Origin: Polaribacter sejongensis
Lineage (GTDB): Bacteria; Bacteroidota; Bacteroidia; Flavobacteriales; Flavobacteriaceae
Length of the DNA stretch: 64,000 nucleotides
Direction: 5' to 3'
Assembly: GCA_949545755.1 (NCBI GenBank)
Contig: CATITK010000018.1
Span: 22,811 to 86,810, forward strand
The notes under the pieces are model-generated. The model had not been told where the DNA came from and did no database searches. It was given only the letters and a program-made list of their open reading frames with translations. Below are positions 25,636-35,796 of the stretch, in pieces (position 1 is the first letter of the stretch; every line of letters begins with the position of its first letter). A program made the translations under genes and the position numbers.

Positions 25636-26526
25636 TTATTTATTTCGAATGTCTTCCCCCCACAATAGTTTGCTTCTCAAAGTTTTTAAAAATGATTGAT
25701 TTTTTGGTAAAATACTTTTAATTGTAAAGGCTGTTTTTTCAATGAAAATTTTCGTGTCTTTTGGCACGGTTGTTACTCTGGAGTCTAAAGAAATTAAATA
25801 ACTTTTTTCTCTAGAATCTACTTCCAGTTCTATTTTTGTTTCATCTGAAATTACCATGGGTCTTGCGTTTAAATTATGAGGCGCAATAGGAGTCATAACA
25901 ATGTTTTTAGAATCGGGTAAAATAACGGGTCCATTACAGCTTAAGGAATATCCTGTTGAGCCTGTTGGGGTAGATATAATCAAACCATCTGCCCAATAAT
26001 TAGTGAGGTATTCGCCGTTTAAATTGGTTCTTACACCAATCATAGATGTGGTATTTTTCTTTGCAATTGTAATTTCATTCAGCGCAAAGTTAAGTTCAGA
26101 AAAATCTGGAGTTTTTGGGGATGTTCTTATAGATAAAAGTGTTCTTTCTTGTATTGTAAATTCACCTTTAACAACCAATGCAATACTTTCTTCTATGGCA
26201 TCTTTATTTACAATAGCTAAAAATCCTAATCGACCTGTATTTATTCCTAAAATAGGAATATCTAAATCTCTAATATGCGTTGCAGAGCGCAAAAATGTTC
26301 CGTCTCCACCAATAGTAAACATAATGTCAAAAGAGCTGTCTAAATCATTAAAACTAATAAACGATTTATAGGTATCTTCTAAAACTTTATATTTTAATAA
26401 AAGAGTATAAAATTTATTTTCGATGTAAAAATCAATCTTATTTTCTTCTAAAACTTTTAATAAACTTTTAATTTCCTTTTCTGATGAAATGGCATATGAT
26501 TGACCGTAAATTGCTGCTTTTTTCAA
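25636..26526 (-). CDS. nadK: NAD kinase
   Basis: A 296-residue cytoplasmic kinase that makes NADP from NAD. The nucleotide motif GGDGTFLRSA is at 73-82, and the later glycine-rich NAD-site motif is STPTGSTGYSLSCNGP (about 184-199). NEITIAKK supplies the conserved NE pair. Length and motifs are standard. It is 33 bases from the CBS gene and about 110 from the DUF6089 gene, in the same operon. Confidence 0.96.
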   Translation of the reverse strand: MKKAAIYGQSYAISSEKEIKSLLKVLEENKIDFYIENKFYTLLLKYKVLEDTYKSFISFNDLDSSFDIMFTIGGDGTFLRSATHIRDLDIPILGINTGRLGFLAIVNKDAIEESIALVVKGEFTIQERTLLSIRTSPKTPDFSELNFALNEITIAKKNTTSMIGVRTNLNGEYLTNYWADGLIISTPTGSTGYSLSCNGPVILPDSKNIVMTPIAPHNLNARPMVISDETKIELEVDSREKSYLISLDSRVTTVPKDTKIFIEKTAFTIKSILPKNQSFLKTLRSKLLWGEDIRNK

Positions 26527-26559
26527 TATATAATGTTTTACTTAAAACCTGTTAAAGGC

Positions 26560-27219
26560 TTACATTTCTAAATATTTCTGTAAATATTCAGATCTATTTT
26601 TTAAATCTTCCAAATAAATATCATTCTCATGCATAGATATAATTTTATAATCATATCTTCTAAAAGTTTGCATGATTTCGTTTATTTCATTCGAAATTAC
26701 TTTTAAGGTTATTTGAATACTATCTGACTTTTTTTCGGAGACATAAAGCCCTAATAACTTTCCTCCATTAGATTCTATAATTTGAGCTACTTCACTCATA
26801 GAATAATCCGTTCTTATTTTTTCTATAATTAAAGTTTCACTTTCTTCAATCATAAAAGGACTTGTGGAAAAAACATCTAGAATGTCACTCAAATCAAAAT
26901 AGCCAATATACTCTTTGAAATCATTTAAAACAGGAATGATATTGGTGTCATTATCAGCAAAAATTTTTAATAACTCTAAAACAGTTGCTTTTTTATCAGC
27001 AAAAAAAGAATTTAATAAATGGGAATAGCTCCCCAATACATCTTCTTTATTCTCGATGGTTTGAATATCAGCTTCCGCAATTGAACCAATTAATTTAGTG
27101 TTTTCTATTACTGGAAAATGTGTTATAGGGTAATTATTAAATACCTTTTGAGCATTTTTTACAGAGTCTTTTAAGCGAAGTGGTTTTATTTCTTCTAAGA
27201 TGTAATTATTCATATTCAT
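26560..27219 (-). CDS. CBS domain-containing protein
   Basis: A 219-residue cytoplasmic protein with two CBS repeats at the N-terminus (about 5-60 and 72-125), seen as THFPVIENTKLIGSIAEADI and NIIPVLNDFKEYIGYFDLSDI. The C-terminal 80 residues resemble an ACT-like module (SNGGKLLGLYVSEKK, QIMQTFRRYDYKIIS). CBS pairs bind adenosine nucleotides. It heads the nadK-bamA operon, so a sensor role for nucleotide level is possible. No enzyme domain is present. Confidence 0.87.
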   Translation of the reverse strand: MNMNNYILEEIKPLRLKDSVKNAQKVFNNYPITHFPVIENTKLIGSIAEADIQTIENKEDVLGSYSHLLNSFFADKKATVLELLKIFADNDTNIIPVLNDFKEYIGYFDLSDILDVFSTSPFMIEESETLIIEKIRTDYSMSEVAQIIESNGGKLLGLYVSEKKSDSIQITLKVISNEINEIMQTFRRYDYKIISMHENDIYLEDLKNRSEYLQKYLEM

Positions 27220-27254
27220 GCTTTACGAATATAGGATAAAATGATTTAATAAAT

Positions 27255-27262
27255 TATATTTG
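27255..27262 (+). promoter_or_regulatory. TAnnTTTG promoter box before pdxJ
   Basis: TATATTTG matches the -7 consensus, about 140 bases before the chosen pdxJ start in the divergent gap with the CBS gene. The -33 part is not clear and the leader would be long. Confidence 0.35.
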
Positions 27263-27400
27263 TAGCTTAATTTCAGCTTAAAAGTATTAAAAAAAAATAA
27301 GACACGGATTTATACAGATTTCTTGAAGGATTTTATGTTTGTTAAATGGGTGAAATCAGTGTCAAAAAGAAAAAATATTTTCCCAATTAAATCTAAGACA

Positions 27401-28114
27401 ATGACAAATTTAAGCGTTAACATTAATAAAATAGCAACTTTAAGAAATTCTCGTGGGGGAGATGTCCCTAATTTATTAAAAGTTGCAAGCGATATTGAAG
27501 GATTTGGTGGACAAGGAATTACAATTCACCCAAGACCAGATGAAAGACACATTCGTTACCAAGATGCAAGAGATTTAAAAAGCATTGTGACAACAGAATA
27601 CAATATTGAAGGAAATCCTATCAAATCTTTTATGGATTTGGTATTGGAAGTGAAGCCAACGCAAGTTACTTTGGTTCCAGATGGCATAGACGCAATTACT
27701 TCTAACGCAGGTTGGGATACAATTACGCATCAATCTTTTTTACAGGAAGTAATTCAGGAATTTCAACAAAATGGAATTAGAACGTCAATTTTTATTGATA
27801 CGGATGTAAAGTTGATTGAAGCTGCTGCACAAACGGGTGCAGATCGAATTGAGTTATACACAGAAGACTTTGCAACACAGTTTGAACTGGGAAACAGAGC
27901 GGCTATAAAACCATATACTGAAGCGGCTATTTTAGCTCATAAATTAGGGTTGGGATTAAATGCAGGCCATGATTTAAGCCTAGAAAATATTAAATTTTTT
28001 AAAGAGAACATTCCTAATTTAGCAGAGGTATCTATTGGACACGCTTTAATTGCTGAAAGTTTGTATTTGGGTTTAGAAAATGTTGTAAATATGTATTTGC
28101 ACCGATTGAAGTAA
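27401..28114 (+). CDS. pdxJ: Pyridoxine 5'-phosphate synthase
   Basis: A 237-residue TIM-barrel enzyme that condenses 3-amino-2-oxopropyl phosphate with deoxyxylulose phosphate to pyridoxine 5'-phosphate. The start is the ATG of MTNLSVNINKIATLRNSRGG; 26 upstream in-frame codons lack family similarity. Visible blocks are TIHPRPDERHI, EVKPTQVTLVPD, GADRIELYTE and GLGLNAGHDLSLEN. It is the only vitamin B6 gene in the window. Confidence 0.95.
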   Translation: MTNLSVNINKIATLRNSRGGDVPNLLKVASDIEGFGGQGITIHPRPDERHIRYQDARDLKSIVTTEYNIEGNPIKSFMDLVLEVKPTQVTLVPDGIDAITSNAGWDTITHQSFLQEVIQEFQQNGIRTSIFIDTDVKLIEAAAQTGADRIELYTEDFATQFELGNRAAIKPYTEAAILAHKLGLGLNAGHDLSLENIKFFKENIPNLAEVSIGHALIAESLYLGLENVVNMYLHRLK

Positions 28115-28209
28115 AAAAGTTAAAAAGCACAAAGTTACTCGTTTTAGAGAAAAAAAAGGAAATGTTGTGAATCTCTGAGGGCGCACTCTGTAATAATTAA
28201 AAAACGAAT

Positions 28210-28989
28210 ATGTCCAACAATCCAATACTACATGCAACCATAAAAGGAGTCGGAAGCCCTTTACTAATTTTACACGGTTATTTTGGAATGAGTGATAACT
28301 GGAAATCATTAGGAAACCAGTTTTCTAAAGACTTTCAAGTACATTTAATAGATCAAAGAAACCACGGGCGTAGTTTTCATGAAGATGCATTTAATTACGA
28401 AGTTTTAGTAGAAGACTTATACCGCTATATTCAACAGAATCGATTGGATAAAGTTCACATAATAGGGCATTCTATGGGAGGAAAAACAGCCATGTTGTTT
28501 GCTGTTAGGTATCCTAATTTAGTTTCTCAGTTAATTATTGTAGATATTTCACCAAGAACTTATCAACCTCATCATAATGCAATTTTAGCAGGCTTAAATT
28601 CTATTGATTTTTCGATCCAAAATACGAGAAGTTTGGTTGACGATAAACTAGCAGAATTCATACCAGAAATTGGTGTGCGTCAGTTTTTATTGAAAAATGT
28701 TTATTGGAAAGAAAAAGGACAATTAGCGTACCGATTTTACTTGGAATCGTTAACAAATAACAATTCAGAAATTGGTGAAGCATTGCCTTCTTTTACCGTT
28801 TTTGAGAATGAAACGTTGTTTTTAAAAGGGGATACATCAAACTATATCACTCAAGATGAAGCACCAATTATAGCTGCGCATTTTCCAAATTCAAAAATTG
28901 TAGAAATTCAAAATGCAGGACATTGGTTGCATGCTGAAAATCCAAAACAATTTTATGCAGTGGTTTGTGCGTTTTTGAAGGTTTCATGA
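28210..28989 (+). CDS. Alpha/beta-fold hydrolase (YbfF-like esterase)
   Basis: A 259-residue cytoplasmic alpha/beta hydrolase. HGYFGMSDNW forms the oxyanion loop, the nucleophile S88 lies in GHSMGG, and the catalytic histidine is H238 in NAGHWLHAENP. DQRNHGRSFH is the conserved early strand-loop of the YbfF/epoxide hydrolase group. The substrate is unknown. It follows pdxJ by 95 bases and could share its transcript. Confidence 0.9.
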   Translation: MSNNPILHATIKGVGSPLLILHGYFGMSDNWKSLGNQFSKDFQVHLIDQRNHGRSFHEDAFNYEVLVEDLYRYIQQNRLDKVHIIGHSMGGKTAMLFAVRYPNLVSQLIIVDISPRTYQPHHNAILAGLNSIDFSIQNTRSLVDDKLAEFIPEIGVRQFLLKNVYWKEKGQLAYRFYLESLTNNNSEIGEALPSFTVFENETLFLKGDTSNYITQDEAPIIAAHFPNSKIVEIQNAGHWLHAENPKQFYAVVCAFLKVS

Positions 28990-29096
28990 TTGTAATGCTT
29001 GAATGTTTTTTTTTTAATATTGAATTAAGTTCAGTAACGGTGAAGTATATTAAAAGTGAACCAAGGACTGTTTTTTTTAATGAGTGATAAATTAAA

Positions 29097-31190
29097 TTAT
29101 TCAGCAATACTGTCTATCAGCATGGTTAGCAAATCTATCGCAGTTTTAGAAATTTTAGTACCAGGCCCATAAATTCCTAACGCACCCGCGTCAAATAAAA
29201 ACGGATAATCTTGTGGTGGAATTACGCCACCAACAATAACCATAATATCTTCCCGATTGTATTTTTTGAGTTCAACAATCACTTTGGGAACCAATGTTTT
29301 ATGTCCTGCAGCCAAAGAAGAAATTCCTAATATATGAACATCGTTTTCTACGGCTTGTTTGACGGCCTCTTTTGGTGTTTGAAATAACGGACCAATAGCT
29401 ACATCAAAACCTATATCAGCATAACCAGTTGCTATGACTTTTGCCCCTCTATCGTGTCCATCTTGTCCTAACTTAGCAATCATAATTTTTGGACGTCTTC
29501 CTTCTAAATCAGTAAATTTATTTCTCAATTCAATCGCTTTCTTAAAAAATTTGTCGTTTTTCATTTCTTTACGATATACGCCAGAGATAGTTTTATGAAC
29601 GGCTTTATGTCTGCCAAAAACAATTTCCAAAGCATCAGATATTTCACCCAAAGTAGCCCTATTTCTTGCTGCTGTTATTGCTAAGTCTAACAGGTTTGTT
29701 TCTTCATGTACATCAGGATTTGTTGAGTTAACTGAGTTTTTAGCAGCAACTGTTAAGGCGACTAAAGATTTTTGAACTTGGAAAGTATTTCTTGTTGCTT
29801 TTAATTGGTTCAATCTTTCAATTTGAGAAATTCGAACCGCTTCATTATTAATTTCTAAAATAGGTAATGTTTTTTCTTCTTTTAGTTGATATTTATTTAT
29901 ACCAACGATGACCTCTTGTCCGCTATCAATTTTTGCTTGTTTAATAGCGGCAGCTTCTTCAATCCTCATTTTAGGAATTCCTTTTTCAATGGCTTTTGTC
30001 ATTCCTCCTAACTCCTCAATCTCACTGATTAATTCCCAGGCTTTGTTTGCGATCTCTTCCGTTAAATTTTCTACAAGATAACTTCCTGCCCAAGGATCTA
30101 CCGTTTTGGTGATATGTGTTTCTTGTTGTAAATAGATTTGCGTATTTCTTGCAATTCTTGCGGAAAAATTGGTAGGCAATGCGATTGCTTCGTCAAAAGC
30201 ATTTGTATGCAAACTTTGTGTGCCACCAAAAGCCGCCGCCATGGCTTCTATCGTTGTTCGTGCAACATTGTTAAAAGGATCCTGTGCAGTCAGTGACCAA
30301 CCACTGGTTTGACAATGCGTTCTTAATGCGAATGATTTTGGATTTTTAGGATGGAATTGTTTTACCATTTTAGCCCATAACATTCTAGCAGCTCTTAATT
30401 TTGCAATCTCAGTAAAATGATCCATACCAATTGCCCAAAAGAAAGACAATCTTGGAGCAAAAGAATCTATTTTTAGACCTGCTTCAATTCCTTTTCTAAG
30501 ATATTCTAATCCGTCTGCAAGTGTATAAGCAAGCTCAATTTCTGCTGAAGCACCTGCTTCTTGCATGTGGTATCCAGAAATAGAAATAGAATGGTATTTT
30601 GGCATTTTTTTACTAGTATATTTGAATATATCAGCAATAATTTTCATGGAAGGAGCAGGAGGGTAAATGTATGTATTTCTTACCATGAATTCTTTTAGGA
30701 TGTCATTTTGAATTGTTCCAGATAATTGTTCTGGAGAAACACCTTGTTCTTCTGCAGCAACAATATAAAAAGCTAAAATTGGTAAAACAGCACCATTCAT
30801 TGTCATAGAAACCGACATTTTATCTAACGGAATTTGGTCAAACAATAGCTTCATGTCTTCAACAGAATCTATGGCAACTCCAGCTTTTCCAACATCACCT
30901 TCTACGCGTTCGTGATCTGAATCATACCCTCGGTGGGTTGCTAAATCAAAAGCAACAGACAAACCTTTTTGTCCTGCTTTTAAATTTTTTTTGTAAAAGT
31001 CATTGCTTTCTTCGGCGGTAGAAAAACCAGCATATTGTCGAATCGTCCAAGGTCTTTTTACATACATTGTTGCGTAAGGACCTCTTAAATATGGCGCAAT
31101 TCCGGCAACAAAATCTTCATGTATAAAGTCTTGTTGTCGTTCAAAATTTGAACTTTTTATTTTGATATGTTCAAATGATTTTCTACTCAT
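29097..31190 (-). CDS. mutB: Methylmalonyl-CoA mutase, large subunit
   Basis: A 697-residue adenosylcobalamin enzyme interconverting methylmalonyl-CoA and succinyl-CoA. The barrel domain shows [18 protein letters not shown] and [18 protein letters not shown] for CoA binding. The C-terminal B12 domain has the lower-ligand motif DGHDRG (H579) and [12 protein letters not shown]. It overlaps the small-subunit gene by 8 bases, so both are made together. The pathway links propionyl-CoA breakdown to the TCA cycle. Confidence 0.96.
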   Translation of the reverse strand: MSRKSFEHIKIKSSNFERQQDFIHEDFVAGIAPYLRGPYATMYVKRPWTIRQYAGFSTAEESNDFYKKNLKAGQKGLSVAFDLATHRGYDSDHERVEGDVGKAGVAIDSVEDMKLLFDQIPLDKMSVSMTMNGAVLPILAFYIVAAEEQGVSPEQLSGTIQNDILKEFMVRNTYIYPPAPSMKIIADIFKYTSKKMPKYHSISISGYHMQEAGASAEIELAYTLADGLEYLRKGIEAGLKIDSFAPRLSFFWAIGMDHFTEIAKLRAARMLWAKMVKQFHPKNPKSFALRTHCQTSGWSLTAQDPFNNVARTTIEAMAAAFGGTQSLHTNAFDEAIALPTNFSARIARNTQIYLQQETHITKTVDPWAGSYLVENLTEEIANKAWELISEIEELGGMTKAIEKGIPKMRIEEAAAIKQAKIDSGQEVIVGINKYQLKEEKTLPILEINNEAVRISQIERLNQLKATRNTFQVQKSLVALTVAAKNSVNSTNPDVHEETNLLDLAITAARNRATLGEISDALEIVFGRHKAVHKTISGVYRKEMKNDKFFKKAIELRNKFTDLEGRRPKIMIAKLGQDGHDRGAKVIATGYADIGFDVAIGPLFQTPKEAVKQAVENDVHILGISSLAAGHKTLVPKVIVELKKYNREDIMVIVGGVIPPQDYPFLFDAGALGIYGPGTKISKTAIDLLTMLIDSIAE

Positions 31191-32538
31191 TTTCTTGTGC
31201 TAATCTCTCTTTTTCTATGGTTTCAGAAAGACGTTTTCTATTAATTGGTGGAATCAATGTTTTTATATTTCGCTTTTTTAAAAAAGGATATAAGTTCAAA
31301 TGATGCTTCATTCTATCCTCTTTATTCGCATGTACATTTGTACCCAATAAAACAATATTTTTACGGTTCAAATTATTTTCTTCTGTAGCAGCGCTTTCAC
31401 TTATTTTCTTTTGGATGCTTCCTGCTTTTAATTGCTTTAAGAAACCACCACTTTTTTCTATTTGCTTAAAAAGAGTCAATGCATTTATGGCTAACTGTTG
31501 CGTAATAGATTCAATGTAATAGGAACCCTCTGCAGCGTTTTGAGCTTCTCTTAAGTAACTTTCTTGTTGTAAAATTAGGAGTTGATTTCTTGAAATACGC
31601 TCTCCAAACTCATTCGATTTATCGTAAAGATGATCATAAGACACATTGGAAATAGTAGTAGCGCCTCCTAAGATTGCACTCATGCATTCTGTTGTAGTTC
31701 TTAGTAGATTCACATTATAATCATACAACGTTTTATTTCTTAAACTAGGTTGTACAAAAATAGTGGCTTCTCTATTTTCTGAATCATATTCTTTTAAGAG
31801 GGTAGCCCATAATATTCTAAAAGCTCTTAATTTGGCAATTTCGAAAAAATAATTACTTCCTACAGAAAACGAAAAATGAATTTTTTTAATCACATCAACA
31901 CCAAATTCATTTAAATATTCATTTGCGTGTGCTAGCGTATATGCCAACTGTTGTGTAATTGTAGCTCCTGAATTTTGATATAAATCAGTAGAAACTGAAA
32001 TGCAATTTTTAGTGTTTTTTTGAAGGGTATTCAATTTATTGAAATCTTCTTTTAAGTTATAAAACCAATTGCCAGTTTCTGCTAAATTTCCAATAATATC
32101 TATTTGAAAATACGTGTTATTCGGGTTGATGAGTTTTGATAATTTGATAAAGAAAACTGGAGATAGAAAGTGAAACTTAAAATATAGAATTGTTGTTTTT
32201 AAATCAATATTTTTTAATATAGTTTCACAAGTAAAAGGTTTTTTTGCTATAAATTGTATAGAGTTTGCGCCTTTACTTAAAGCATTTTTAGCTAAAGAAT
32301 TCGCTATTTTTTCATCATCTATAAAAATAGTTTGACAAACATTAAACCCTTTTTTTTGAGTTTTTATTTTACAATGCGTACGATCTTCTTTGGTGTAAAA
32401 GGGTTTGACAATAATTCCTTCGTCAGTTCTCCAAAGCAGGGAGTCATTATAGTCTTCACCCTTTAAATCTACTTGAATTTTTTGTTTCCAAGCAGCAGGC
32501 GTTGTTTTTTGAAATTCATCGAAAAGAGAAGTACTCAT
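31183..32538 (-). CDS. mutA: Methylmalonyl-CoA mutase, small subunit
   Basis: A 451-residue paralogue of the large subunit without catalytic function. It keeps barrel pieces ([22 protein letters not shown] segment around residues 232-245, [25 protein letters not shown]) but lacks the DxHxxG cobalamin motif and most of the B12 domain, being about 150-250 residues shorter than typical actinobacterial small subunits. Such short MutA proteins are usual in Flavobacteria. It heterodimerises with MutB, whose gene overlaps its end. Confidence 0.92.
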   Translation of the reverse strand: MSTSLFDEFQKTTPAAWKQKIQVDLKGEDYNDSLLWRTDEGIIVKPFYTKEDRTHCKIKTQKKGFNVCQTIFIDDEKIANSLAKNALSKGANSIQFIAKKPFTCETILKNIDLKTTILYFKFHFLSPVFFIKLSKLINPNNTYFQIDIIGNLAETGNWFYNLKEDFNKLNTLQKNTKNCISVSTDLYQNSGATITQQLAYTLAHANEYLNEFGVDVIKKIHFSFSVGSNYFFEIAKLRAFRILWATLLKEYDSENREATIFVQPSLRNKTLYDYNVNLLRTTTECMSAILGGATTISNVSYDHLYDKSNEFGERISRNQLLILQQESYLREAQNAAEGSYYIESITQQLAINALTLFKQIEKSGGFLKQLKAGSIQKKISESAATEENNLNRKNIVLLGTNVHANKEDRMKHHLNLYPFLKKRNIKTLIPPINRKRLSETIEKERLAQENE

Positions 32539-32856
32539 TTATTTTTTTATGGTATCAAATTCTATGACGTATATATCTTCATTTTCTTTTTTCATCAAAT
32601 ATTTTTCTCTTGCAAATCGTTCTAGTTGAATCGAATCTTGGAGTTTTTTGATGGTGGCTTTGTCTGCTGCGATATTCTTTTTGTAAAATGTTATGGTGCG
32701 CTCTAAGTCATTAATTTCTTTATCAAATTTTCTATGAGTTAAATAGGAATTTTCGTCAAAAAACAACATCCATATTAAAAAAGGCACCAGGATTAAAACA
32801 AAAATATTTGTAATAATTTTGACTATCTTGTTTTTTTTAAATTTGTTAAAAGTCAT
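32539..32856 (-). CDS. Septum formation initiator family protein (FtsB/DivIC-like)
   Basis: A 105-residue single-pass protein: basic N-terminus, one transmembrane helix (about 12-30, IFVLILVPFLIWMLFF) and a periplasmic coiled coil (about 40-80) with the family ending FAREKYLMKKENEDIYVIE. FtsB/DivIC proteins join the FtsQ-FtsL complex at the division site. It abuts mutA directly and follows udk by 7 bases, a gene order common in Flavobacteria. Confidence 0.88.
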   Translation of the reverse strand: MTFNKFKKNKIVKIITNIFVLILVPFLIWMLFFDENSYLTHRKFDKEINDLERTITFYKKNIAADKATIKKLQDSIQLERFAREKYLMKKENEDIYVIEFDTIKK

Positions 32857-32863
32857 AAAAAAA

Positions 32864-33469
32864 TTATAAACGTTCGTTAATTACTGTTTTCACGATTTCA
32901 ATTGCAACAGAATTGTAATTATCATTTGGGATAATAATGTCTGCAAATTTTTTAGAAGGTGCGATAAAATCTTTATGCATTGGTTTTAAGGTGTTTTGGT
33001 ATCGGCTTAAAACCTCATCAATATCTCTTCCTCTTTCTGAGGTATCTCTTTTAATTCGTCTAATCAAACGTTCATCAGTAGCTGCATTGATAAATATTTT
33101 TATATCAATCAGGTCTCTTAACGCTTTGTTATTGAAGATTAAGATTCCTTCAATGATTACTACTTTTGAAGGCCTTTTTTCAAGCGTATCTTTTATTCTA
33201 TTATGTGTAACAAAAGAATAGAGAGGTTGTTCAATTTTTTTTCCTGATTTTAATATTTCTAATTGTTGAACAATTAAACCAAAATCGATCGCTGCTGGAT
33301 GATCAAAATTGATTTGTTTGCGCTCCTCATAAGTCAAGTTGTCCGTCGATTTGTAATAAGAATCTTGAGAGATTATACAAACTTCTCCAGTAGGTAAATC
33401 TTTAATTATTTGATTTACAAAGGTTGTTTTACCACTTCCTGTACCTCCAGCAATTCCAATAATGAGCAT
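32864..33469 (-). CDS. udk: Uridine kinase
   Basis: A 201-residue cytoplasmic kinase phosphorylating uridine and cytidine. The P-loop is GGTGSGKTTF (8-17). ISQDSYYK and NFDHPAAIDFGL give the nucleoside site, IIEGILIF the Walker B region and RRIKRDTSERGRD the lid. It leads the udk - ftsB-like - mutA - mutB unit. Length and motifs are standard. Confidence 0.95.
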   Translation of the reverse strand: MLIIGIAGGTGSGKTTFVNQIIKDLPTGEVCIISQDSYYKSTDNLTYEERKQINFDHPAAIDFGLIVQQLEILKSGKKIEQPLYSFVTHNRIKDTLEKRPSKVVIIEGILIFNNKALRDLIDIKIFINAATDERLIRRIKRDTSERGRDIDEVLSRYQNTLKPMHKDFIAPSKKFADIIIPNDNYNSVAIEIVKTVINERL

Positions 33470-33780
33470 ATAGTTATGGTTAAGGTAATTAATTTACTAA
33501 AATAATAAATATTTTACAATATGTTCGTTTTATTATTCTCTTAATGTAGACTTCAATTACCTCAATTTAATAATCTAATTCAGTCCTATATATTTTACTA
33601 ATTTTAGAGGTATTAATTAAGTTTATAAGTTCTTATTTGTTTGTAAGTAAAAAATATATTTTGAGACCTTTAAAATTCAGCCGTTGGAGTGAAGCTTTTG
33701 ATGATGTTCAGAATAAGCTTCTCATCTATATTTAGTGTCTATAAATAGCTAATCGCTATAATAAATAATCACTTTAAAAG
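33470..33780. other. Gene-free stretch between udk and tRNA-Thr
   Basis: About 310 AT-rich bases. A 7-bp inverted repeat, GAAGCTT/AAGCTTC with a 17-base loop, is near 33692-33722. I see no coding remnant. The udk promoter must lie at the left end but no clear TAnnTTTG box was found. Confidence 0.4.
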
Positions 33781-33854
33781 AGCCGATGGAGGGACTCGAA
33801 CCCACGACCTGCTGATTACAAATCAGCTGCTCTAGCCAGCTGAGCTACATCGGC
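33781..33854 (-). tRNA. tRNA-Thr (anticodon TGT)
   Basis: The minus strand folds as a full cloverleaf: acceptor GCCGATG/CATCGGC, D-arm GCTC..GAGC, anticodon arm GCTGA-TTTGTAA-TCAGC and T-arm GTGGG-TTCGAGT-CCCTC (one mismatch pair). The anticodon is TGT. CCA is not encoded. Confidence 0.96.
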
Positions 33855-33872
33855 TTTTAAATTTCAAGAGCG

Positions 33873-33903
33873 CAAATAAAGTGTAAATATTCATAGATAC
33901 CAA
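33873..33903 (-). promoter_or_regulatory. Likely promoter of tRNA-Thr
   Basis: On the minus strand TTG (33901-33903), a 20-base spacer and TTTATTTG (33873-33880, 7 of 8 match to TAnnTTTG) precede the tRNA by 19 bases. Confidence 0.4.
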
Positions 33904-33929
33904 AATAAATTTTGATTTTTTTACAAAAA

Positions 33930-33956
33930 AAAGCTTCAAATAAATAGGAAGCTTTA
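33930..33956 (-). terminator. Intrinsic terminator after the photolyase operon
   Basis: On the minus strand AAAGCTTC/GAAGCTTT with a 10-base loop is followed by a T-run. It lies about 70 bases after the stop of the class I photolyase, the last gene of its unit. Confidence 0.75.
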
Positions 33957-34023
33957 AATTTTGGACACACAGTTTTGTCCCTTTTATTGTAAGTTTAATT
34001 TGATGTAAACAACATTCGGTATT

Positions 34024-35331
34024 TTAGAAGTCTGTTAGTGCTTTTTTATAAGTTTCTAAGCAGCGTTCTCTCGCAAATTTATGTTCTACAATAGGAGTAG
34101 GGTAGGTGAGTTCTTGGAAATCTGGAACCCATTTTTTTAAATATTTCAATTCTTTGTCAAATTTTTGAATCTGAGTTGTTGGGTTAAAAATCCTAAAATA
34201 AGGAGCTGCATCAACACCACAACCTGCAACCCATTGCCAATTTCCTATATTACTTGATTGTTCATAATCGTGAAGTTTTTCTGCAAAATAAGCTTCTCCC
34301 CATCTCCAATCTATTAATAAGTGTTTGCAAAGAAAACTCCCAACTAACATTCTCACTCTATTGTGCATAAAACCTGTTTTATTGAGTTCTCGCATTCCTG
34401 CATCTACCAGTGGGTATCCCGTTTCTCCTTTACACCAAGCATCAAATTCTTTTTCGTTGTTTCTCCATAAGATTCTATCATATTTTGGCTTGAAACTATC
34501 TTTAGTTGTCTCAGGAAAATGCCATAGAATTTGCATGAAAAATTCACGCCATATCAATTCTTTTAAGAACGTAATATTATCACTTTTAGATGCTTTTTCA
34601 ACCATTCTTCGAACACTTACGGTTCCAAAACGTAAATGAGTTCCTAGCCTTGAAGTGCTGTCTTTTGCAGGAAAGTTTCTAGTTTCTTCATACGTGTCAA
34701 TATTTTTTGATGAAACTTTATAGGATGCAACCTTTATGTTGGCTGGTACAAAACCAATTTTCTCTAAACTTAAAAATGGAAGTTTCGCTTCTTTGATTAA
34801 ATTATCTAAATAATCTTCTGAAGGAAAAAATTGAATTCCTTTATATTGAAGAGCTTCCATCCACTTTTTTGAAAAGGGCGTATATACTTTATAAGGAGTT
34901 CCATCTTTTTTTACAATTTCATTTCTTTCAAATACTACTTGGTCTTTATAGGTTTTGAAAAGTATTTCTTTAGAGGATAAAAATTCGTTAATTTCTAGAT
35001 CTCTTTTAATGGCATAGGGTTCATAATCATGATTTGTATAAACAGTATCAATCGAGTATTTTTCTGTTAATGAGTTAAAAATAGCTGTTGGTTTTCCGTG
35101 ATAAATAGCTATAGAACTGCCTATTTTGTGAAGTTGCTGATTGATGTTTTCTAGTTCTTGGTGAAGAAAAGAGACACGCGCGTCATCTGCTGGAAGTTTA
35201 CTTAAAATTTCTGCATCGAAAATAAAAATAGGCACTATTTTTTTACCTGATTTTAACGCATGAAATAATCCACAATTGTCCTCTAATCGTAAGTCTCTTC
35301 TAAACCAGAAAATGTTTATTTTTTCATCCAT
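34024..35331 (-). CDS. phr: Class I deoxyribodipyrimidine photolyase
   Basis: A 435-residue flavoprotein that repairs cyclobutane pyrimidine dimers with blue light. The start at the ATG of MDEKINIFWFRRDLRLEDN makes a TAATG overlap with the SRPBCC stop; an ATG three codons upstream is also possible. The antenna domain spans about 1-130 and the FAD domain the rest: GTHLRFGTVSVRR, LIWREFFMQILWHFP, YPLVDAGMRELNKTG, MHNRVRMLVGSFL. The electron-transfer block NIGNWQWVAG keeps both tryptophans, followed by DAAPYFRIFNP. It ends the second stress unit and is followed by a terminator. Confidence 0.94.
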   Translation of the reverse strand: MDEKINIFWFRRDLRLEDNCGLFHALKSGKKIVPIFIFDAEILSKLPADDARVSFLHQELENINQQLHKIGSSIAIYHGKPTAIFNSLTEKYSIDTVYTNHDYEPYAIKRDLEINEFLSSKEILFKTYKDQVVFERNEIVKKDGTPYKVYTPFSKKWMEALQYKGIQFFPSEDYLDNLIKEAKLPFLSLEKIGFVPANIKVASYKVSSKNIDTYEETRNFPAKDSTSRLGTHLRFGTVSVRRMVEKASKSDNITFLKELIWREFFMQILWHFPETTKDSFKPKYDRILWRNNEKEFDAWCKGETGYPLVDAGMRELNKTGFMHNRVRMLVGSFLCKHLLIDWRWGEAYFAEKLHDYEQSSNIGNWQWVAGCGVDAAPYFRIFNPTTQIQKFDKELKYLKKWVPDFQELTYPTPIVEHKFARERCLETYKKALTDF

Positions 35332-35795
35332 TATTTGCATTCTCCAAAAAGTTCAATTAATTTTTTTTGCCTGTAAGAAAATATTTCTTCTAATTTTGGT
35401 TTTACTAAAATTGGATGTATCAATTGCCCCAGAATTCCTAAGGGAACTTTGTAGTCTATAATGTCTTCTAGTTCGACACCTCCATCAATTTCTTTGATAA
35501 AGTGTTTATGATTCCAAAGTGCATAAGGGCCATACATTTGTTCATCTACAAAATATTTTTTTTCTTCTATATGTGTGATTTCTGAAACCCATTTGGTTTT
35601 AATACCTAATAAAGGGGTCACGATATATTGTATAATTTGTCCAGTGTATAGAGGTCTGTCTATTGTTGAAATTATATTGAAACTCATATAATCTGGCGTA
35701 ATTTCTTTTAAGTTTTTTGGGTTGGATAAAAATTCCCAAGCTTTCTCAATTGAAATAGGGAGTTTTTGTTTTTTATGGAGTGTGTAAATTTTCAT
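35331..35795 (-). CDS. SRPBCC (START-like) family protein
   Basis: A 154-residue protein with the ligand-binding SRPBCC/START-like fold. It begins KIYTLHKKQKLPISIEKAWEFLSNP, the typical opening, and contains TKWVSEITHIEEKKYFVDEQ and ALWNHKHFIKEIDGG before the long C-terminal helix. No catalytic residues are evident, so it likely binds a hydrophobic ligand. It lies between tspO and the class I photolyase, with a 1-base overlap with the latter. SRPBCC proteins are frequent members of photolyase/TspO gene groups. Confidence 0.88.
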   Translation of the reverse strand: MKIYTLHKKQKLPISIEKAWEFLSNPKNLKEITPDYMSFNIISTIDRPLYTGQIIQYIVTPLLGIKTKWVSEITHIEEKKYFVDEQMYGPYALWNHKHFIKEIDGGVELEDIIDYKVPLGILGQLIHPILVKPKLEEIFSYRQKKLIELFGECK

Positions 35796-35796
35796 A